A DNA stretch of 64,000 bases, from the NCBI RefSeq assembly GCF_000158915.1, contig NZ_GG657754.1, positions 10,414,431 to 10,478,430 on the forward strand, read 5' to 3'. Below the pieces are notes generated by a model. That model was not told the origin of the DNA. It was given only the letters and a program-made list of their open reading frames with translations, and did not search any database. A program made the position numbers and the translations under genes. How positions within the stretch are numbered: the first letter of the stretch is position 1; every line of letters starts with the position of its first letter. Shown here one piece after another: positions 46,467-54,558 of this stretch. The stretch is from Streptomyces himastatinicus ATCC 53653. GTDB lineage: Bacteria > Actinomycetota > Actinomycetes > Streptomycetales > Streptomycetaceae.

Positions 46467-47333
46467 GTGAGTACCGAGAGCGACATCCGCGAGTTCCTGG
46501 CCTCTCGCCGCGCCAAGATCACTCCGCAGCAGGCCGGGCTGCCCGCCTTCGGCGGCAACCGGCGTGTGCCCGGCCTGCGGCGCGAAGAGGTCGCCCTGCT
46601 CGCAGGGGTCAGCATCGACTACTACGTCCGCCTGGAGCGCGGCCGCATCGCCGGTGCCTCCGAGGAAGTCCTCGACGCCGTCGCAGGCGCCCTGCAATTG
46701 GACGACGCCGAACGTGCCCACCTCTTCGACCTGGCCCGCGCCGCCGCCAAGCGTCCCGCCCGCCGCTCCCGGCGCGCCCGTGGCCCGCTCCCGGACAGCG
46801 TTCTGCGCGTGCTGCACTCGATGACCGGCTCGCCGGCCTTCATCCGCAACGGCCGCCTGGACATCCTCGCCACCAACACCCTCGGCCGCGCCCTGTACGC
46901 GCCGCTCTTCCCCGACCCGAGCGCGCGGACGGCGAACATCGCCCGCTCCCAGTTCCTCCTGCCAGGGGGCCGGGACTTCTTCCCCCAGTGGGAGGAGTCC
47001 GTGAACACCACCGTCGCCCTGCTGCGCACCGAGGCCGGACGCGCCCCGCACGACAGTGAGCTGACCGGCCTGATCGGCGAACTCGTCACCCGCAGCGAGG
47101 AGTTCCGCACCGCCTGGGCCAAGCACAACGTCCGCCTTCACCACACCGGCCGCAAGTCCTTCCGCCACCCCGCCATCGGCGTGATCACCTTCGACTTCGA
47201 CGCCATGGAACTGCCCGCCCAGCCCGGCCTGACCCTCACCGCCTACAGCGCCGCCCCTGGCACACCCGATCACGACACCCTGCAACTCCTGGCCGCCTGG
47301 GCCGCGACCGAAGCCGACCAGCCCACCGGGTGA
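46467..47333 (+). CDS. XRE-type regulator with MmyB-like ligand-binding domain (copy 2)
   Basis: 288 residues from GTG 46467. HTH segment VPGLRREEVALLAGVSIDYYVRLERG (shown in part here) followed by a basic linker (RPARRSRRARG) and the MmyB domain (FIRNGRLDILATNTLGRALYA, KSFRHPAIGVITFDFDAM). The longer frame from 46245 runs through the promoter and the neighbouring gene's start, so it is rejected. It faces away from the CMD/cupin pair, which it probably controls, and converges on the MFS gene. Confidence 0.9.
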   Translation: MSTESDIREFLASRRAKITPQQAGLPAFGGNRRVPGLRREEVALLAGVSIDYYVRLERGRIAGASEEVLDAVAGALQLDDAERAHLFDLARAAAKRPARRSRRARGPLPDSVLRVLHSMTGSPAFIRNGRLDILATNTLGRALYAPLFPDPSARTANIARSQFLLPGGRDFFPQWEESVNTTVALLRTEAGRAPHDSELTGLIGELVTRSEEFRTAWAKHNVRLHHTGRKSFRHPAIGVITFDFDAMELPAQPGLTLTAYSAAPGTPDHDTLQLLAAWAATEADQPTG

Positions 47334-47351
47334 CCGGCGTCCCGCGGCCAA

Positions 47352-47372
47352 CAGGACGGATGAGCGGTCCTG
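47352..47372. terminator. Short hairpin between convergent genes
   Basis: CAGGAC (47352-47357) and GTCCTG (47367-47372) with a 9-nt loop, between the regulator stop at 47333 and the MFS stop at 47377. Confidence 0.4.
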
Positions 47373-47376
47373 GCGA

Positions 47377-48774
47377 TCACGTGTCGCCGCGTCGGGTGGC
47401 GCCCATGCGGGAGGCGGCCAGCGCCGCGGCCAAGGCCACGGCGGCGGCCAGGAGGAGGCTGAGGCGCAGGCCATGCTCGAAACCGGCCGAGTCGGACAGC
47501 AGCGCGCCGAAGACCGCGACGGCGAGGGCGCCGCCGATCTGCCGACTGGTGTTGAACACGCCGCTGGCGGTGCCGGTGTGGTGCGCGGCGACGTGCTCCA
47601 GCAGCAGCGCGGTGGTCGGCGGCATCACCAGCGGCCCGGACAGGCCGATGGGGATCAGCAGCAGAGCGGTCACCCACACCGGCACCGACGCCGGCACCGC
47701 GGCCAGCGCGATCGATCCGACCGCGATCAACGTCAGCCCGGCGACGACCGGCACGCGCGGGCCGGTGCGCTCGGCGATACGGGCGGAGAACGGGGTCAGG
47801 CAGGCGCTGAGCAGCATCATCGGCAGGAACGCGATCCCGGCGGCCGGCGCGGACAGGCCGTGCTGCTGCTGGAATGAGAGGCTGAACAGGAACGGCAGTC
47901 CGTAGAAGCCGACCATGAACGCGAATCCGATGCCGGTGGCGACGACCACCGTCGGCGACCGGAACAGGGTGAGGGGCACCATCGGGTGGGCCACCTTGGC
48001 CTGCGCTGTGATGAACGCGGCCAGCGCCACGACGGCGACCGCGAAGGAGATCAGTACCTGCGGTGCGGTGAACCCGGCCGCTCCGGCTTCGATCGCCCCG
48101 AAGGTGAGGCCGCCCATCGCGAGGATGGCGGTGATCTGGCCGATCCAGTCGAACGGTGCCGGACGGGTCGGCGAGTGCGGGGCACGGGCGAGCAGCAGCA
48201 GGGTGAGGATGCTGACCGGCAGGTTGATCCAGAAGATCATCCGCCAGGAGACGAGGCTCAGCACACCGCCGAGGACCGGGCCCGCGGCTGCGGCCACGGC
48301 GCCGCCCATCGCCCACACACCCACGGCGCGCGCCCGGCGGGCCGGGTCGGGAAACGCGTGACGCACCAGCGCCATCGAGGTCGGCATGGTGACGGCCGCA
48401 CCGATGCCCTGCACCACGCGGGCGGCGATCAGCACCGGTAGCGACGGGGTCAGCCCGCACGCCACGGACGCGACCACGAACAGGACCAGGCCGCCGGTGA
48501 ACGCCTTGCGCGCGCCGATCCGGTCCGACAGGGAACCGGCCGACAGCAGCAGGGCGGCGAACATCATCGTGTAGCCGTCGACGACCCACTGAAGGCCGGT
48601 GATGCCGCCGCCCAGCGCGTCACGGATCGAGGGCAGGACGACGTTCACGATCGTCGCGTCCAGGGTGATCACGAAAAAGCCGAGGACGGCGGCCACCAGC
48701 GTCGCCGTGGCGTGCCGGTCCGTCTCGGGCGCGCCCGCCTCCGGCGACCGGTGCGAGGAAGCGGTGAGGGTCAT
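47377..48774 (-). CDS. MFS drug/proton antiporter, DHA2 (14-TM) type
   Basis: 465-residue multi-pass exporter. FFVITLDATIVNVVLPSI opens the first helix (motif D1 of drug antiporters), GSLSDRIGARKAF is the A motif, and ARVVQGIGAAVTMP is the B/C region. ATG 48774 (MTLTASSHRS) lies downstream of AAGGAG at 11 bases; the longer frame from 48828 begins in the divergent promoter. It faces away from MmyB-like regulator 3 across about 155 bp, suggesting regulated efflux. Confidence 0.91.
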   Translation of the reverse strand: MTLTASSHRSPEAGAPETDRHATATLVAAVLGFFVITLDATIVNVVLPSIRDALGGGITGLQWVVDGYTMMFAALLLSAGSLSDRIGARKAFTGGLVLFVVASVACGLTPSLPVLIAARVVQGIGAAVTMPTSMALVRHAFPDPARRARAVGVWAMGGAVAAAAGPVLGGVLSLVSWRMIFWINLPVSILTLLLLARAPHSPTRPAPFDWIGQITAILAMGGLTFGAIEAGAAGFTAPQVLISFAVAVVALAAFITAQAKVAHPMVPLTLFRSPTVVVATGIGFAFMVGFYGLPFLFSLSFQQQHGLSAPAAGIAFLPMMLLSACLTPFSARIAERTGPRVPVVAGLTLIAVGSIALAAVPASVPVWVTALLLIPIGLSGPLVMPPTTALLLEHVAAHHTGTASGVFNTSRQIGGALAVAVFGALLSDSAGFEHGLRLSLLLAAAVALAAALAASRMGATRRGDT

Positions 48775-48874
48775 GACGGTGCGTGCTCCTTCCAAGGGGA
48801 CAAGGACCGGACCCGCTCGGCCGGTCACATGTCCAAGGGACCACCCACCCCCTTTGACCTGGGAGTTCTTGTCA

Positions 48875-48923
48875 GGAGGGGTACTGGCAGGGACCCTCCG
48901 CGCACCATCGGGTGCACTAGGGT
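48875..48923 (+). promoter_or_regulatory. Leaderless promoter and dyad of MmyB-like regulator 3
   Basis: GGGTACTG at 48879 is 39 bp before TAGGGT (48918-48923), which ends 6 bases before GTG 48930. The box lies in a hyphenated palindrome, GGAGGG-N3-CTG-N-CAG-N3-CCCTCC (48875-48899), a good operator candidate. Confidence 0.65.
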
Positions 48924-48929
48924 GGAACG

Positions 48930-49781
48930 GTGCCGGCCGACAGCGTTCGCGAGGACATCCGTAACTTCCTCACCAGCCGCAGGGCCCGCCTGGCCCCGAA
49001 GGCGGCCGGTCTGCCCGACTACGGCGGGCGCCGACAGGTCAGCGGTCTGCGGCGCTCAGAGGTCGCCCAGCTCGCCGCCATCAGCGTCGAGTACTACACC
49101 CGCCTGGAACGCGGCAATGTCCGGGGCGTCTCCGAGGAGATCCTCAACAGCCTCGCCACCGCCCTCCACCTGGATGACGTCGAACGCGCCCACCTGGCCG
49201 CCCTCGTCCGTGCCGCCAACGTTCCCCACCGCACCCACGACCGCGACGGCGGCGCCTCACATGTGCGCGACAGCCTCCAGCAACTCCTCGACGCGATGAC
49301 CGGCGCCGTCGCCTTCGTACGCAACGCCCACCTGGACATCCTCGCCACGAACCAACTCGCCCGCGCCCTGTACGAAGAGGCACTCGACACCACCGAGCAG
49401 CCGCCCAATCTGGCCCGCTTCGTCTTCCGCGACGCGCGAGCCCGACGCTTCTACCGCGACTGGGAGGGCATCGCCCACGACGCGGTCGGCAGCCTGCGCA
49501 CCGAGGCCGCCCGCACGCCCGGCAACACCGAACTCGCCGACCTCATCGCCGAACTCACCGCCCACAGCAGCGAGTTCGCCACGCGCTGGGACGCGCACGA
49601 TGTCGAGTACTACCGCAGCGGTCAACAACGCTTCCACCACCCCGCAGTCGGTGACCTCGACCTCGACTACGACGCCCTCGAAATCCCCGCCGACCCCGGC
49701 CTCACCATCGTCACCTACACCCTCGCCTCCGCCTCCCCGCACGCCGGCGCCTTCACGCGACTCCGGAGCGAGCCGACTTGA
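48930..49781 (+). CDS. XRE-type regulator with MmyB-like ligand-binding domain (copy 3)
   Basis: 283 residues from GTG 48930. HTH: IRNFLTSRRARL, VSGLRRSEVAQLAAISVEYYTRLERG (shown in part). The MmyB domain has FVRNAHLDILATNQLARALY, DWEGIAHDAVG and RFHHPAVGDLDLDYD. It is closer in sequence to copy 2 than to copy 1 by eye. Divergent from the DHA2 MFS gene, the probable target. Translation appears leaderless, with no Shine-Dalgarno. Confidence 0.9.
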   Translation: MPADSVREDIRNFLTSRRARLAPKAAGLPDYGGRRQVSGLRRSEVAQLAAISVEYYTRLERGNVRGVSEEILNSLATALHLDDVERAHLAALVRAANVPHRTHDRDGGASHVRDSLQQLLDAMTGAVAFVRNAHLDILATNQLARALYEEALDTTEQPPNLARFVFRDARARRFYRDWEGIAHDAVGSLRTEAARTPGNTELADLIAELTAHSSEFATRWDAHDVEYYRSGQQRFHHPAVGDLDLDYDALEIPADPGLTIVTYTLASASPHAGAFTRLRSEPT

Positions 49782-49824
49782 GGTGCTCCGACGAGTGCAG
49801 GCGACGACTGCGCCCACGAGGCGT

Positions 49825-49920
49825 TCACCCGACCACCTCGAAGCGCAGGTCCGGGATGCGCCGCAGGCCCTCGGCCCAGTAGGCGCGAAGCGCGTCCGCC
49901 CGTTTCCGCACCGATGAGGG
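49825..49920 (-). pseudogene. SnoaL/NTF2-like C-terminal remnant
   Basis: About 32 codons end at TGA 49825. RADALRAYWAEGLRRIPDLR plus FEVVG resembles the central helix-strand of SnoaL-like (NTF2 fold) proteins, which normally run to about 130 residues. No flanking in-frame homology was found, so it looks like a fragment. Short, hence uncertain. Confidence 0.4.
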
Positions 49921-49952
49921 CAGCCCCGACGGGACCGGATCGGCAGCATAAC

Positions 49953-49979
49953 TGGATAGGGCAATCCGATTGCTAGGGT
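49953..49979 (+). promoter_or_regulatory. TetR operator and leaderless promoter
   Basis: TGGAT-N6-ATCCG (49953-49968) is followed by TAGGGT (-10, 49974-49979), ending 6 bases before ATG 49986. A 21-bp version matches the site at 51967 in 17 positions. Confidence 0.65.
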
Positions 49980-49985
49980 GGCCGT

Positions 49986-50684
49986 ATGAACCCTGGCGCC
50001 CAACACTCCGACGACTCCGCCGCCCAGCCTCTGCGCAGTGACGCCGAGCGCAACCGCGGGCGGATCATCGCCGCTGCGCGCACGGTGTTCGGGCGTGATG
50101 GGCTGACCGCCTCGATGGCCTCCGTGGCCCGTGAGGCGGGGGTGGGGATCGCCACCATGTTCCGCCGTTTCCCCACGAAGGAGGAGCTGGTCGCCGCCGT
50201 CTTCTCCGACCGGATGGACGCGTACGCCGACGCGGTCGCGGTCGCCCTGGACGACCCCGACCCCTGGCACGGTTTCGTCGGCTACGTCGAGGCCGCCTGT
50301 GCGATGCAGGCCGCCGATTACGGCTTCGCCGACGTGCTGACCATGACCTTCCCCACCGCCAAGGAGCTGGAGGAGCGCCGCGACGAGGCGTACCAGGCCA
50401 TGCTGAAGCTCATCAAGCGCGCCAAGGCGACGGGTCGTCTGCGCGAGGACTTCGACCCCTCGGATCTGGTGCTCCTGCACATGGCCAACGCCGGTGTCGT
50501 GAACGCCACGGGCGACGCCGCGCCGGATGCGTGGCGGCGTGTCGTCGCCCTGATGATCCAGTCCTTCGAAGCCCCTGCCCGTGGCCCCCTGCCCGACTCG
50601 CCCGAGCACGACGCCCTCTATCAGGCCATGCTCCGCGCCAGCCCCGAAGGCCCCACCGCACCGGCGCCGGACAAGAGCGGCTGA
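49986..50684 (+). CDS. TetR-family transcriptional regulator
   Basis: 232 residues. N-terminal HTH: RGRIIAAARTVFGRDGLTAS, VAREAGVGIATMFRRFPTKEEL (each part of one helix set), with the family's typical YRHF replaced by FRRF. The C-terminal helical ligand domain contains a Met/Phe-rich stretch. Leaderless start at ATG 49986. It likely represses itself and the SDR gene at 51865, because both promoters share an operator. The ligand is unknown but may relate to aromatic catabolism, given the dioxygenase remnant behind the SDR. Confidence 0.91.
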   Translation: MNPGAQHSDDSAAQPLRSDAERNRGRIIAAARTVFGRDGLTASMASVAREAGVGIATMFRRFPTKEELVAAVFSDRMDAYADAVAVALDDPDPWHGFVGYVEAACAMQAADYGFADVLTMTFPTAKELEERRDEAYQAMLKLIKRAKATGRLREDFDPSDLVLLHMANAGVVNATGDAAPDAWRRVVALMIQSFEAPARGPLPDSPEHDALYQAMLRASPEGPTAPAPDKSG

Positions 50685-50686
50685 CT

Positions 50687-51137
50687 TCAGGACCGGAGGT
50701 CAGGGCTGGTGCGGGTCTTGAGGACGAAGTCGACGGGGATGACGGGGTCACCCTAGAAGTAGATCTCGCCCCGCCAGGGCGTGATGAGGTCGGCGTTGTG
50801 GACCTCGTAATGGATGTGTGCCGGTCGGCAGAGGCTGCGTCCGAGGGCCGCGACGGCTTCGATGACCCCGTCGACCGCCGTGACGTTGGGGTCGGCGTAG
50901 GCGACGGGGGTGATGGTGGTGAAGGTGTAGCGGTCGTCGGGGCCAGTGAACAGGTGTCCGCGCAGGTTGCGCTTGGGCACTCCGTCGTCGTACAGCCCGG
51001 AGTAGTTGCCGTTGTCGGCCGCGTGGTAGATGTCCAGCTTGGCGCCCGCGAGCGGTTGGCCGTGGCCGTCCAGGACGTGGCCGGAGACGATCAGCGGGGT
51101 TCCGGGTTCGTCAGGCCGCATCGGAGAGCGTGGTCAT
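50687..51137 (-). pseudogene. Intradiol ring-cleavage dioxygenase remnant
   Basis: Only the beta-barrel core of a catechol/hydroxyquinol 1,2-dioxygenase remains: TPLIVSGHVLDGHGQPLAGA, NLRGHLFTGPDDRYTF and RPAHIHYEV (two Fe-ligand His). The roughly 100-residue N-terminal dimerisation domain is absent. Two lesions show. ATG 51137, with AAGGAG, runs into TGA after 8 codons, and one surplus T would join it to the core frame. An amber TAG at 50753-50755 interrupts the conserved IYF(E)GDP, after which GDPVIPVDFVLKTR continues in frame to TGA 50687. Not likely functional. Confidence 0.75.
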
Positions 51138-51187
51138 GCCGGTCTGCTCCTTGAGGGAGGGGCCTCAGCAGGCCACGGGGTGCGGTG

Positions 51188-51865
51188 TCAGAGGCTGAAG
51201 ACGTGCTCGGCCTGGTCGCGCTTGGTGGTGTGCAACTCCCAGTAGACGGGGGAGATCTGCTCGGGCTGGGCCGTCGGCAGGCCGGGGATGACGGCGGTGC
51301 CGATCGACACGTCGATGCCCACGTGGGCGGCCTGGATGCCGGTGCCGGCCAGCTCGTTGTGCAGGTTCATCGCCCAGTTGCGCAGGGCCGCCGCGGCGGC
51401 GTTGACGTTGGCGACCTGCGGGACGGGCTCGATCGAGCCGGCGCCGGTGGTGTACAGCAGGGTGCCCGCGCCGGTCGCGCGCATCGCGGGCAGCACCGCC
51501 TTCGTGGCGGTGATGGCCCCGTAGAGCTGGAAGTTCATCTCGTGCTCCACATGAGACGGCTCGGTCTCGGCCGGAGTGGTCAGAACGGTGGTGCCGAACG
51601 TCCCCACGGGGGAGTACTCCAGGACGTCGATCCCGCCGAACCGCGTGGCGGCGTCCTTGAGCGCCTGGGTGAGCGCGTCGCGGTCGAGTACGTCCGCGGG
51701 GAACGCGGCGGCGGTGATGCCCTCGGCGGTGAGCTTGCCGACGAGATCGTCGAGCTTGTTGCCGTTGCGGGAGATCAGGGCGACGTCGAGGCCGTGGGAG
51801 CCGAAGGTACGGGCGATGGCCAGGCCCAGCTGGGGCCCGGCTCCGACGATGGCGATGCTGGTCAC
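51188..51865 (-). CDS. SDR-like protein lacking the YxxxK pair
   Basis: 225 residues with a Rossmann N-terminus (IAIVGAGPQLGLAIARTFG) and an SDR layout (FPADVLDRDAL, LLYTTGAGS). The region expected to read YxxxK reads VANVNAAAAAL, so the catalytic Tyr and Lys are gone, and NAG is replaced by YSP. It may bind NAD(P) as a sensor (NmrA-like use) or use other residues. A TetR-type operator lies about 100 bp upstream. Next to the dioxygenase remnant on the same strand. Confidence 0.8.
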   Translation of the reverse strand: MTSIAIVGAGPQLGLAIARTFGSHGLDVALISRNGNKLDDLVGKLTAEGITAAAFPADVLDRDALTQALKDAATRFGGIDVLEYSPVGTFGTTVLTTPAETEPSHVEHEMNFQLYGAITATKAVLPAMRATGAGTLLYTTGAGSIEPVPQVANVNAAAAALRNWAMNLHNELAGTGIQAAHVGIDVSIGTAVIPGLPTAQPEQISPVYWELHTTKRDQAEHVFSL

Positions 51866-51966
51866 GGCACGGTCCTTTCATGAAGGCATGCGGGGGGAGA
51901 GGGGTTATCCACTTCGCGATTCGGATAGCCCTTTCCGTTTCACTGCTGTCACGGTACCACCAAAAA

Positions 51967-51982
51967 TGGATAAGCCAATCCA
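51967..51982. promoter_or_regulatory. Second TetR-type operator
   Basis: TGGAT-N6-ATCCA, perfect 5-bp arms, upstream of the SDR-like gene. The extended 21-bp sequence matches 49953-49973 at 17 positions. A related imperfect dyad (GGTTATCC/GGATAGCC, 51903-51930) lies nearer the start. Confidence 0.65.
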
Positions 51983-52111
51983 CTTGCTCGATGGTCGCCG
52001 CGAACCCGGGCTGGCCGCCACCTTCCCGCGTAGGATGAGCGGCGCCACGAGGAGCCGTGTTCCTGCGTCAGTTCCACGCGCGAGTGGCGCTACACGCATG
52101 TGAGGCGAGCG

Positions 52112-52300
52112 ATGGGTGAACAGCCACAAGCCGGAAGGCGAGCAGGAGAAGGGCTCGATGACGGCGATGGCTTGGGCGACGCGGATTTACCAGGCGGGCG
52201 GGGCACGGGCAGGAAGCCGGCGCGGTCCGCGCCGGAGAGCAGCGTCGTCGACCGACTGGTCGCTCTGCAACGCAGGGCAGGAAACGCCGCTGTTGTGTGT
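52112..52300 (+). pseudogene. N-terminal remnant of eCIS/DUF4157-type cargo protein
   Basis: From ATG 52112 about 63 codons read plausibly and contain VVDRLVALQRRAGNAAVV, the LQRxAGNxAV motif that marks the N-termini of DUF4157-type and extracellular-contractile-injection-associated proteins. After it the frame has no recognisable domain and runs antisense through the convergent toxin-like gene, so the body has been lost. An acidic/Gly-rich stretch (EGLDDGDGLGD) precedes the motif. Confidence 0.55.
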
Positions 52301-52366
52301 TTTCTGAGCCCTCCGAAGGAAAGAGGGGCGGGGCCAGCGGCTCCAACCGCTTCGTCAACGCGGACT

Positions 52367-53227
52367 TCAGCCCGCCCCGCCCGGGTCGTCGAAGTTCTTG
52401 TACTTGTCGATCGGGAAGCCACCCGTGATGCCGGCCACCTGGCCCGCGTCACCTCCCGTGGGCCTGTAGTGACCGCTGTCGTTCGTCCACTTGTCCAGGA
52501 CGCCGTTGGTGAACACGGCAGTGCCTGCCCAGTACACGTGCCCGTCCCCGGCCTTCGTGGCCTTGGCGAGCGCGGAATGCCCCTCTTCGTGCTCGGTGCC
52601 GACTTGCGAAGCCATGATCTTGTCCGGCTTACGGACGGGGACCACGAAGTTGTACTTGCCATTCGCCAGCGCAGGGGCTCCGTACTGCTTACGGCCCTCG
52701 TGAGGTGCCGCGGAATACAGCATCGTCGAGAGGTCCAGGGAGAGCTTGTAACGGCGGCCGCGACGCTCCTGGACCATCATCTCGTTGGCGAACGCGACCG
52801 TCCCCTGCATGGGCAGGGGAAGCGATTTGTCCAGCTGGCCCTCCAGCTTCGCGGCCTTGTCGTCCATACCCTGGGACCGCAGCAGCCGGGCGGTCCGTCC
52901 CAGGGCCGCAGTGGACCGGGATGCTTCTATGTCCTCTCGGGTCGACCGCAGGGCACGCTGCACCGCGATGGCACCGGTCGCGACCCTTTGCACGTCATGC
53001 CCGCAGGCGTGGCTGTGCCGGTGCTGCTCGGCGTCGTTGTCCACTCGCTGCACCTGGGCGTGGTCCGCGCTCTCTCCCTCGCGGTCGGCAGGTTCGTGCC
53101 CGTTGGCCGCCATACGTTGCAAGTGGGTCAGCCAGGCGCTCGTCAGTCCCGCGCGAGGCGCGTTGGCGCGCGATGTGGGTAAGGGCTGTCCGTTCCTACG
53201 AGCGTGTCCGTGTCCTAGGTAATGCAC
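52367..53227 (-). CDS. Polymorphic-toxin-like protein with SGHYRP domain
   Basis: 286 residues from GTG 53227, chosen for GAGAGG 6 bases upstream. The N-terminus has LTHLQRMAANGHE, a degenerate form of the LQRxAGN cargo motif. A His-rich middle (AEQHRHSHACGHDVQRV) follows, and the C-terminal 110 residues (GKYNFVVPVRKPD, EEGHSALAKA, NGVLDKWTNDSGHYRPTGG) resemble domains I recall from bacterial toxins ending in a T-N-x-SGHYxP motif. Codon 17 is a rare TTA, implying bldA dependence if expressed. No immunity gene was recognised beside it. Convergent with the remnant at 52112. Confidence 0.6.
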   Translation of the reverse strand: MHYLGHGHARRNGQPLPTSRANAPRAGLTSAWLTHLQRMAANGHEPADREGESADHAQVQRVDNDAEQHRHSHACGHDVQRVATGAIAVQRALRSTREDIEASRSTAALGRTARLLRSQGMDDKAAKLEGQLDKSLPLPMQGTVAFANEMMVQERRGRRYKLSLDLSTMLYSAAPHEGRKQYGAPALANGKYNFVVPVRKPDKIMASQVGTEHEEGHSALAKATKAGDGHVYWAGTAVFTNGVLDKWTNDSGHYRPTGGDAGQVAGITGGFPIDKYKNFDDPGGAG

Positions 53228-53351
53228 GCAATTCCTCTCCAGCGGCACGGGATCTTTCGTCCCGTTCTAAGCCACCACGGAGGTTGCGGCAAGGTCCGTT
53301 CGGGCAGGCTGTCTGCCCTCCTGGTGCCCGAGCACTACGGATTGGCTTGCC

Positions 53352-53561
53352 GTGGAGCAGGGGAGCGGGTTGTTGCGGCTCGGCCCGTCGGCCGCGCGGC
53401 TGGCCTCCGCGGCGGTGAGCTCGACGGATCTGACCGCTACGGCGATGCCGGTCATCTCCCGGCTGATGCGCGAAACCCGGGAGACCGCCAGCCTCGGGGT
53501 GCCGAACGGCGTGAACATGGTGTTCGTGCACGTGAGCGCGGTCCGCGTCCGGTGGCGGTGA
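53352..53561 (+). pseudogene. IclR-family regulator remnant
   Basis: About 60 codons (LLRLGPSAARLASAAVSSTD, ISRLMRETRETASLGV, VNMVFVHV) match the start of an IclR effector-binding domain. The helix-turn-helix before it and roughly 120 residues after it are missing, and the frame stops at 53561. Adjacent to transporter and enolase-family remnants, suggesting a decayed catabolic operon. Confidence 0.55.
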
Positions 53562-53564
53562 CGA

Positions 53565-53712
53565 CGAGTCCAGTTGCTGCGAGGACGCCTTCGCGCAGCG
53601 GGTTCTCGCCCCGGTCGAATTCGAAGATCAGCGGCTCCCCGCCGGCCATGCCGAAGGGCGCGCGGGGCACCGCCGACAGCAGTTGAAGTGTCGCGGCCTG
53701 GACGAGCCCCAT
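53565..53712 (-). pseudogene. Enolase-superfamily (mandelate racemase-like) C-terminal remnant
   Basis: Reverse-strand text VQAATLQLLSAVPRAPF then GEPLIFEFDRGENPLREGVL matches the C-terminal barrel end of mandelate racemase/muconate lactonising enzymes, which usually reads AAxLHLLAALP...EFDRxxNPLR. No catalytic residues remain. Overlaps the start of the MHS transporter remnant. Confidence 0.4.
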
Positions 53713-54517
53713 GGGCGTGTCCTCGCTGCTCATCGCGCTGCTGCCGGGCTATGCCAGGCTCGGTCTGGCCGCGCCCTGTCTGCTGATCCTGCTGCGCTGC
53801 GTCCAGGGGTTCAGCCTGGGCGGAGAGTCCACCGCGGCCCGGCTCATGGCGATGGAGTACGCGCCGCCAGGCCGCCGGGCGCTCTACGGGGCCGTGGTCA
53901 ACATGGGCTCACCGGCCGGACAGGTTCTCATCGCGCTGGTGCTGCTCGGGCTGCGTGGCGCGGTGGGAGAGGACGCCTTCGCCTCCTGGGCCTGGCGGAT
54001 CCCCTTCGCCATCGGCTTCGGCCTCGCCATCGTCGGTTACGTACTGCGCCGCAAGGTGGAGGAGTCGCCCGCCTTCCGGGAGGCGTTGCACCGCAAGGCG
54101 ACGACGGACCGGCCGCTGGCCACCGTCCTGAAGACGCACCGGGGCCACATCGCCCGGCTGACCTTCCTGTGGGCCGCGAACATCGCGTGCAGCTCATGGC
54201 CGCTGATGCTGCTGGCGATGGTGCTCACGCTGGTGGCGGACTACATCGAGTTCGGCGTGCTCGCCGCGATCTTCGCGGAGCCCTACCCGACCCAGTTGCG
54301 CTACTCCGGGCACGCCTCGGCGTACACCTTCACCAATCTGCCGGGTGGCGGCCCGACGCCCTTCGTGGCCGCCCTGCTGCTGGACTGGACGGGCTCACCC
54401 TGGAGCATCGCGGGGCTGTTGGCGGCCGCGTACGTGCTGAGCCTGGTCCTGATCGCGTGCACACCGGAAACCAAGGACGTCGACTTCCACGGCCCGACCG
54501 ATCCGGCGCATGAGTGA
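53711..54517 (+). pseudogene. Truncated MHS-family (MFS) metabolite symporter
   Basis: 268 residues beginning inside the usual third helix: GVSSLLIALLPGYARLGLAA, LRCVQGFSLGGEST (MHS signature) and WAWRIPFAIGFGLAIVGYVLRRKVEESP (in part). About 80 N-terminal residues are absent. After WAANIACSSWPL the sequence jumps to IEFGVLAAIFAEPYPTQLRYSG, skipping about two helices. Normal members have 430-450 residues and 12 helices. Likely non-functional; its original substrate may have been a dicarboxylate, shikimate or aromatic acid. Confidence 0.7.
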
Positions 54518-54558
54518 ATGCCGGGAAACGGCGCCGTCATTCGCCGTAGGCGTGGCGA

